From Notolepis coatsorum (taxonomy: Eukaryota; Chordata; Actinopteri; Aulopiformes; Paralepididae), in the NCBI GenBank assembly GCA_963971535.1, contig OZ020593.1, positions 40,350,766 through 40,414,765 on the forward strand: a DNA stretch of 64,000 nt. The letters run 5' to 3'. The translations under genes and the position numbers were made by a program. A model generated the notes under the pieces. That model ran no database searches, was not told where the DNA came from, and worked only from the letters and a program-made list of their open reading frames with translations. The number at the start of each line of letters is the position of its first letter. Position 1 is the first letter of the stretch. Shown here in pieces: positions 44,601-53,300 of the stretch.

Positions 44601-45884
44601 ATACAAACTAGCTTACAAGCTAACATAGAGGCTAACCAGGCCACCACGCAGATTGGATTAGGAGCAATGCGGAGCATACAATGTAACACTGAAAATCCAA
44701 CAGAGGTGGCAATGAAGCGTCGGAGCTATGTAGAAATAAAGAAAATTCAGAAAAAGAAAGGAACCAGGTCCCAACAACGTGCAGGAGGTGACGAGGGACA
44801 TGGCGCGGAGAGGATGGAAGGTGCCGGGAGGGGAAGGAGAGAGGCCTACGCTGACGCAGAGGATGGAGAGGGCGCGCAGGTGGACCAGAACCAAGAGACG
44901 AGGGCGAGGAGAGGAGGACGGAAAGAGGAAAAGAGGGGACCTGAACCGATTCAAAGCAGATCAACTATGAAGAACAACAAAAGGACACGAGAAAGGGACA
45001 TGGAGGAGAAGAGAAGTAAAGGGCCACAGTGATCCAAGGAAGGATACAAGACTAAATCAACGCGGAAGAGTACCCAATACAAACATACACATGGGGGACC
45101 TGGGGATGAGAATAGATGCAACAGAGGAAAGATTATTGAACAGTTACCCCAAGAAGTATAAGAAAACTATAAAACCAGAATTTAGAATAATTAACACTAT
45201 GATTTACAATACACACGTTAGACAAACAATTTGATATATATATATATATATTTTTTTTTAAAGGGACACGCTGATTAGGAAACATATTGGGGAATAATAC
45301 ACAATGGACTGGTATGAAGGAACTACAGGATTACACGTGACACACAATACAAATGAACACAACAAATTCAGAGAATTGACCGGGAGCTCTGAGGCCGTTC
45401 ACAGAACAAATGTTGGACTTATATAGTGCGCACTTCGCCACTAGGGGGAGCCCTCTCACTAGGAGAGCCATTACTCCTCACCCTTCCAACAGGGAACAGA
45501 GGGATACTGTTGTGGCTGATGGTTGTTTAACACAGCAGGAGACGATATTTCCAATTGTAACAAGTAGGTAATTTATTTAGGAAAAGAAGTTCTTAACAGC
45601 AAAAGCTATGGATCGAGCAGAGGATCACCACAGCTTGAACAAAAAACACTCTAACTCTCAATCCCTCTGCTTGTCCCCTAAATCCCCTCTCAGTCCTGCC
45701 CCCCCATGACAGATATGATGACGTATCATATCATGTCAGATCTGACATGACGTACATTAAGATGATACGTAGATTTAACATCGGAGAGAGATAAGAACAT
45801 TAAGAACATGAAGAGAGATAAACAAGATATGATGTACACACACGATATGATGTAAAACATTAAGAACATTGAAGAGAGAGTGAG

Positions 45885-45925
<41 letters not shown>

Positions 45926-47273
45926 TGTGTGTCTGTGTGTGTGTGCGTCTGCGTACAGACGTATGTGTATTGTATGTGTGTATTGTGTCACAGGGAATGT
46001 GTGTGTGTGTGTGTGTGTCGGTGTGTATGTCTGTGCGACTGTGTGTGTCTGTGTGTGTGTGTGTGTGTGTCTGTGTGACTGTGTGTGTCTGTGTGTCTGT
46101 GTGTGTGTGCTGTGTCTGTGTGTGTGTGCTGTGTATGTGTGTGTCCGTGTGTCTGTGTGTGTGTGCTGTGTCTGTGTGTGTGTGCTGTGTATGTGTGTGT
46201 CCGTGTGTCTGTGTGTGTGTGCTGTGTCTGTGTGTGTGTGCTGTGTATGTATGAAAGAGAGAAAAGAACAAGATATGAAAGCGATACGATGTACGAGATT
46301 ACAAGCACACAACGTGCCGTACTGAAATGTCCATCTGTCCAAGTTGTTTTAAGAACGTCAGCCAGACCGTCTTTCAGCACTGCTAGTTGACCTATATTAA
46401 ACTAGTCCACCCCATACACATTTTCCACAACATTACGATTAAGATCCTCTAACACCATGGGAGCACCAAATGTTGTCTTTTTTCTTTGAGTTATGTTAGA
46501 ATAGCAGTTGCTTTGAATGTGCACATGATCATTTGTGAAGGACAAAAATTCAAAAAGATTTGGACAATAATAGGGACTTGGGAGAATCTCCATTGGGGAT
46601 AACTCCGTCACTAGGGGGGGGGGACCTCTCCCCAGGAGAGCAGATTCCCCTCCAACGGGGGCAAAAACTGGGAAGTGCTAATTATATGGCCTATTTTGTT
46701 TTCAGTTTTATTTTGTAAGTCATGTTAGAATAGCGTTTGCTATAAATGTACATGGTGATATCAGTGACATGGGAGGTACAGAAATGGGCGGGCTTTGTTC
46801 AGTGGGGGGGAATGTCGGGGGGAGGGGCCATTGTTCCGGCAGTTCGACCCGGGAGGGGGGGGCCTTGCGTGTTGTGGGGTCGGTACGGGTGGGGTGGGGT
46901 TCCTTGGGCCCCTCGGCCGCTGGGCGGTCTGGTCGCCGGGCCGGGGGGAAACCGGGCTTGGGGTCGCGGGGGGTCTGGGGGCCATTGAGGCGTGGTGCTT
47001 TGGCCTTCTGCGGGCCTGGGCTTGGGGTTCCCGTGGGCCGTGGGCCTGGCGGTCGGGCGGGGACGGGTGGGGGCTCTGGGTGCTCGGCTCCGCGAGTGGT
47101 GGACCTGGGATATGGGGGTGTTCTGTCTCTCGGGGAGGATGGCAGGAGGGAGGGGTTTCTCTTATGGGGGTCAGAGTGGCTAAGCTTTGCCCAGTGGGGT
47201 CTTGTGTGTTGTGAGGTCAGTGTGCGTGGGGTGGGGATCTTGGTGACATGGGAGGTAGCGGGCTTGGCTAGGT

Positions 47274-47305
<32 letters not shown>

Positions 47306-50300
47306 GTACCCTCTCCTCTCTCCTCTACTGAACCTAGCCCAATTTAATTCAAGGGACCCGTGTCGCTAGGTGCTCGGCCCCGCGTGGGGCGGACCTGGGA
47401 TGGTTGGGGAGTCCTATTTCTCTGGGTGGATGGCGGGTGGGTCCCTCTTATGGGGGTCTGGGCTGCTGAACGCAGCCATATATCATAGGAATTCAAAGGA
47501 CCCATGTCAGTGTATTGTTATGTGTTTGATGTCATTTTAAGTATTGTCTAAGTGTTGTATGTCTATAAATGTCAATAGAAATGTAAGTTAAAAAAGATAT
47601 ATATAATGGTGTTCAACCTAATCTTGTTTTCCTACCAGGAGCGTTCATACTGTGGTCTGGGTAATCTGTGTCGATGTTGCATGGAAGTGTGATTGACATT
47701 TACGTCAACCTAATGCTTGTGGGACACCACTAGGGGGCAGAGCGGCTAAGTGTGAGTGAGTGAATGAGTGAGTGAGTGTGTGAGTGAGTTAGTGACATTG
47801 ACGGTCCTAGAGGTGCTTCCATCTTAAAAGTGAAAACAAAAAGTTAAAATGAAAGTGAAAGTATAGTTAGTAGTAAATTGTACTGTGCCCTCAACAACAA
47901 TCTAATAGGGAAAAAAGGTCAAGTGAAAACAAAAGTGAAAATTAAATAGAAAGAGAAAGTAGTTAGAATGAAATTAGAAGGAAAGAACTTCTAACCCCAC
48001 CCCCCCCCCTCCCCCCCCCCCCAAACTCACATTATCCTCCAGAAAACGGAGGTACTCTCTCCCAAAAGAGCCATCTGGTAATAAAGCCATCTTTGTCAGG
48101 TCCAGTGTAGAGAGCCTGATCCTCGGCCTTTCTCTGTGATAAACAATTATAAAGCAAGTCAGTTTAGTGATCTAATGATGTACTAGGAAACATCAGGTGA
48201 CCCCCACCACCCCATGGGATCGATCAAGTTTCGGCTTGTACCCACGTAGCATTAATTAATCATGGATGAGTGCAATGCAAAAACAAATCTATGTTAAGTC
48301 TAATTTATTATCGCATTGAGTTTTAAAATGTCACCTTTCTTGACAAAAGTAAACAGATGGCAGAGAACTACAACTTCTTGGGAGTGCTTATGTACAATAA
48401 ATTGGACTGGACCGACCACACTCTACAGGAAGGGACAGAGCAGACTATTCTTCCTGAGAAGGCTTGGGTCCTTCTGCTGCAGTCTGTCGTCGCTAATGCC
48501 CTCTTCTTCGCCATGGTATATGGTATGTATAGGACCCCAGGAAGACTAGAGGCTCTTTCATGTCTCTAATGGGGATCCTTTAATAAACATAAACATAAAC
48601 ATGCTGCTAAATGACCGCATGTTGCAGAAAATGCACTGATGCTGGTGACGTTGGGTGACCTGATCTGTGATGCTAAGCTAGTTTAGTTTTCCCCTTTTTT
48701 TAAACTGCTGCTTAAAATTTAAAATCCCCTGCCTTATCAGAGATAGAAATGTATATTAGAAGGCTTTGTTCATGGGACCACAGATAGAGCAATCTATTAA
48801 TAGTCCATTCATTTTCCTATAGTTGCAGCAAAGACTGAAGACTCTGGAGAAGCCAGAAGATATGTTACCCATGAGAGGTCTGTGTAATGTTAAATGACTC
48901 GTTGAAAAGGACCTTTTCTTTTCTTCTTTCTATTGCAGTGAGTGGGACAGACAGAAGGACAATGAGCATAATCACTAACGTTAATATGGCATAGCCTTCA
49001 GGGTCATTTCTCATCCTGTCCCTCAGATTCATCAAGGCCAGGTGTCCAGTGGTCTCTCCCAGCACAGCTACCATGTCTGTATAGTAAACATGGAATTAAA
49101 AGGTATAAAGGACAATTACTGTTTCTTGTGAAAATAAATGATGGGCTGTAAATCACTAGTTTCATGATGTCTATCTGTTCTTTAAAAAAGTCAACTTTAT
49201 TATCTGTAACCTTTTACAACTATATTTGCATACCTCCAGTTTGTGAATGACTCGCTACAGTTTTGTGTTTCTTTCCGAGAGCCACTTTCAGAAAGATCCC
49301 CTAACGGTATCGTTTTACAGAGAAATGAAAGACATAACTATTCTGAAGGCTTAACTTTCCATTCCTTGAAACTGAAAGACAGTATCGTAATCATAACCAC
49401 ATTGGACTAGCAGGCTTGATCTAATAGTGAGCACTCCAAAACCAGTTATAGACTAGTATTAGTTACAGCCTCAAGGAGTTTTAACTGGAGTCAGAACTAC
49501 AAGCCAACAGGACAAGTGAATGTTGTTTCAGCTGGATGATGATAATAATATACCACTACCATTTTATTTTTAATATCTGCAAACGTGGGGCTTAATTTTG
49601 CATCTTAATTTTGGCAGCATATTATAAAATGTAAATATATGGATGACAATTGTTGTATGATATAAACTAATAGACTTAAATGGGCACTTAGCCAATTTTC
49701 AACCTTAATCCTATCATTCTGTTGTGAGAGGACATGTGATAAATGGGATAATCGGACATGTAACACACCAATTGATGAATTGAAAATGGGGGACCCTGAT
49801 GTAAACAAGACGAATGTCTTTTTCTGGTCTGCATCCTCTTAACAGTTGTTTGTATTGAGCCGTACTGTATTGTTGTACCCATTCTGCAATCTGTTAATAA
49901 AGTTTTCAATCAATCAATCAATCAATCAATCAATGTGTTCTGTGTCTCGAAAGCTCAGCCACATCACCCCACAGAGAAATTCCTCCAGGTGATGTTATCG
50001 AGGAGTGCAGACTTCTAGCGAACTGCAGACACTATTTCCTCAACCATTTCTTCAACTTCACTTGAGTTGGGCTCTACTACAGTTGAAAATAGTTGAGGAA
50101 ATAGTGTCTGCAGTTCGCTAGAGCTCTGCTCTCCTCTCTGTGACCTCACCCAGAGGATTTTCTCTCTGGGCGCCGATGCGGGTGAGCTCTCGAGACACAG
50201 AATGCGTTGGTGAATTATATGTCCAATTATCACACGTCCTCCTCACAGCAGAATGATAGGGATTACGGTTGAAAATTGGCTAAGTGCCCCATTAACACTT

Positions 50301-53300
50301 TGAGTGCCAACGACGAGATTTATCGTTAGTTCATGCCAACCGTTCAGTGCCAGAGAGACGAGAGATCTCGTTATTGATCGGATTTTTTTTATTAGCGATT
50401 TCCATTCATATTTCATCAATCTAGCCTCACGTTACCACTGGAACTCTCTCTGAGCTCCATTGGGAAAATACCGCCCCCTATCGTCTCTCCGGATGGTACT
50501 GCACCCCTTTGGATTGGATTGAATGAAACGGAAGGAGAAAAAAAAGTCCTGCTTCCACATTTTACTTGTCAGACAAGTAACCCGAGACGATCAAAGTCAT
50601 TGCCGAGCCGCAGAACAGCGGAGAATGTGTGTTTCCAGTACCAATAATCTTTTTGGAGAACATCTGATCTGAGGTAAGGAATCTATTTGACCAGTCTTGG
50701 GATAATCAGAGCTTTTTTCACAGATATATCAACGTGGGCCCTGTGTGTGCGTGTGTGTGTGTGTGTGTGCTGATCAGGAAATGGATAATAGATTTTTCAG
50801 CCCGCTTCTATAGCATGCATAAGTACACATACTATCGATAATCAAGCGTTTATTTGAAAACGATTCATAAATAGGCAGAAAAATGACAACGTTTTTTGTG
50901 TATTCCAGTAAAGGGCGATTATCACAGAATCTTCTGACATTTTCTGGAACATTCATAAAACCAGTGTTTTTCAAAATGGTATAAAACGGAAATGAACCGA
51001 TTAAAAAAACAATCCGTTTCGACAATGTTGACTGCAAACAAGTCATTGATAAGCGACGGCCATATTATACACATAGCCATAATTTAAGATATAGTTTCAA
51101 ATATGAGAGCTCTATCATTGAAGTGGGTGGTGGCAACGGGGTTCCGCATGGCTGGCACTGAAAGTGTTAAGGAAATAATGAGCTTCATACTGTACACAGC
51201 AACAACAATAGAACCCTTTCACTGAAGAACCATATAAGTCTGTTCTGAAATAGAGTGTGAATGTGATATATCACAAGAAACTACTCAACCTTGACTGTCT
51301 TTAACTATGACTGAACACTAACTTACCATCTTTAGAGATAATGTTTGAAAACATTGTTCCTCTGAAAACTTAAAACGGACTCATATGGTTCGTTGTCTGA
51401 GGTACTCAATTATAGTGTCAAACTAATTCAGGACACAGAGGGCATCCACACACACTACTAGAATATAGCCTCTACTGTATGATGCTTTTCATGGTATTTA
51501 TTTACCTAACTTGGGAAAAATAAAGTGCTCAGTGCTAGTGACCACACACACAGAAACCTTTTGATATTACACTTATGAAGATGTAAGCTTCAAACATTTA
51601 TATAACTAACAAATAATCAATGCACCTGCTGCCAATAATGGAGAAGGAACTTTATGAGAGGCAGTTTGTGGTTTTTGCAACATGACCATGTCAGCTATGA
51701 GTCTCTCACCATGCCTGTAGGGGTTCTGCAGGGCGGCCACACCTGACCCGACAGCCAGCAGGGCTTTCTGGGTGGCGCTGGTTGGTATGTGGCCGGGGTA
51801 CAGCCTGTCATAGTGACCATCTGCTGATTGACTGCTACCACGCTGCTGACGGACACACAGGGCTGGGGAGCAGAGAGATGATATTGATAAAGACTGTTTA
51901 CCAGACGATTTAGTTACTTTTAGCTACACGTTGTAGTGTTCATGAATTCTGCTGAACATATGATAATGCTGAAAATATAATACTGAATATAAGGGAACCA
52001 TTCTAAGATGTATCTCAAACTCTCTATAGAGGCCAAGTCCCTCCCCATATGCTAACCACTATGGGACCCTATTTGTACGGAAGTCGATCCTGTTTGAGCT
52101 AGCGGAGAAGCTCAGGGAGATGTGACTGGAACATGGATCACTGATGACCTCACCAACTAGGGCTGCACGATTCTTGCTAAATTGTGAATCACGATTTTTC
52201 TCTCTAAGAATTGAGATCACGATTCTCTCACACAATTCTTATTTTTCGTCATCATTTAAAAAAGTAAAGTAAAAAGTTAAAAAAAATTATTATTATTTTT
52301 ATCGTCATAATTTAGAAATGAGATCGCATAGGTCTATGCATCAAGATCGCAATTTTTTTTATTATTAATCGTGCAGCCCCATCACCAACCACCTCCAAAC
52401 CAACATCAGCAAGACGAAGGGGCTCATAATGGACTATCACCAGCAAAGCAAGAAGAGGTACCCTATCACTATCCCAGGGGAGGAAGTACCCTATCACTAT
52501 CCCAGGTATCCCAGGGGAGGAGGTACCCTATCACTATCCCAGGGGAGGAGGTACCCTATCACTATCCGAGGGGGATGAGGTGGAGATGGTGGAGACCTAC
52601 AAGTTCCTGGGAGTACGCTTGAACAGTACTGGACTGGTTGGACTGGACTCTGGTTGGACAACACCAAGGCAGGACAGAGCAGAATGTTGGTCTTTCAACA
52701 TGTGTAATAGGCTGCTGCAGTAGTTTTACCAGCCTGCAGTGGCCAGCATCCTCTTCTTCGCTGTGGTATGCTGGGGGGGTAACATCAACTCATGAGACAC
52801 TAACAAATTGACCAAGCTGGTGAGGAAGGCTAGCTCTGTAGTGGAAGTTGAACTGGTCAAAATAGAGGTGGTGGCAGAGAGGAGGATGAGGATAAAGCTG
52901 GATGCTATAATGGAAAACTCCTTCCACCCCTCTATGAGGAGCTAGTCAAGAAGATGAAGAGCCCCCCCCCCCCCCCCCCTAATTGCCTCGACCAGTCCTT
53001 CGTGCCAGTAGCCATCAGGCTCCACAACCGTGTTGCTTATGTGGATTTTATGGTGTTTTTTGTTCTTCTTGACTTGTAAAGGCCATGGGGGAAATTCCAT
53101 GTGATTTTGCGGGCTATACAAATACATTTGATTTGATTTGTGACTGTCTGACTCTTAATTACTAAACACTGCATGGACTCTGGCGCAGTGTGCCACTACT
53201 ATATACCATTTATACTATTATTATTAATAGGATATACTGCCATTCCACTATTATCAGTGGAGCAGTGGTTAACACTGTCACCTCACAGCAAGAAGGTCCT

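Larger units (their letters stand above)
52080..53141 (+). pseudogene. L2-type LINE fragment, frame broken
   Basis: Fragments [48 protein letters not shown] and LVRKASSV are in L2 order but different frames. The 3' end is ATACAAATACATTTGATTTG, a typical L2 tail. A hAT MITE (52157-52380) and a 28-bp minisatellite (52455-52575) interrupt it. C run at 52963-52979. Confidence 0.8.

Noticed and set aside
45860-46390. Several 100-180 codon ORFs rich in Cys-Val or His-Thr
   Set aside because: Translations of the TG-rich repeat block.
46769-47347. 192-codon Gly-rich ORF
   Set aside because: Product of G-rich composition; no motif, and more likely LINE untranslated sequence.
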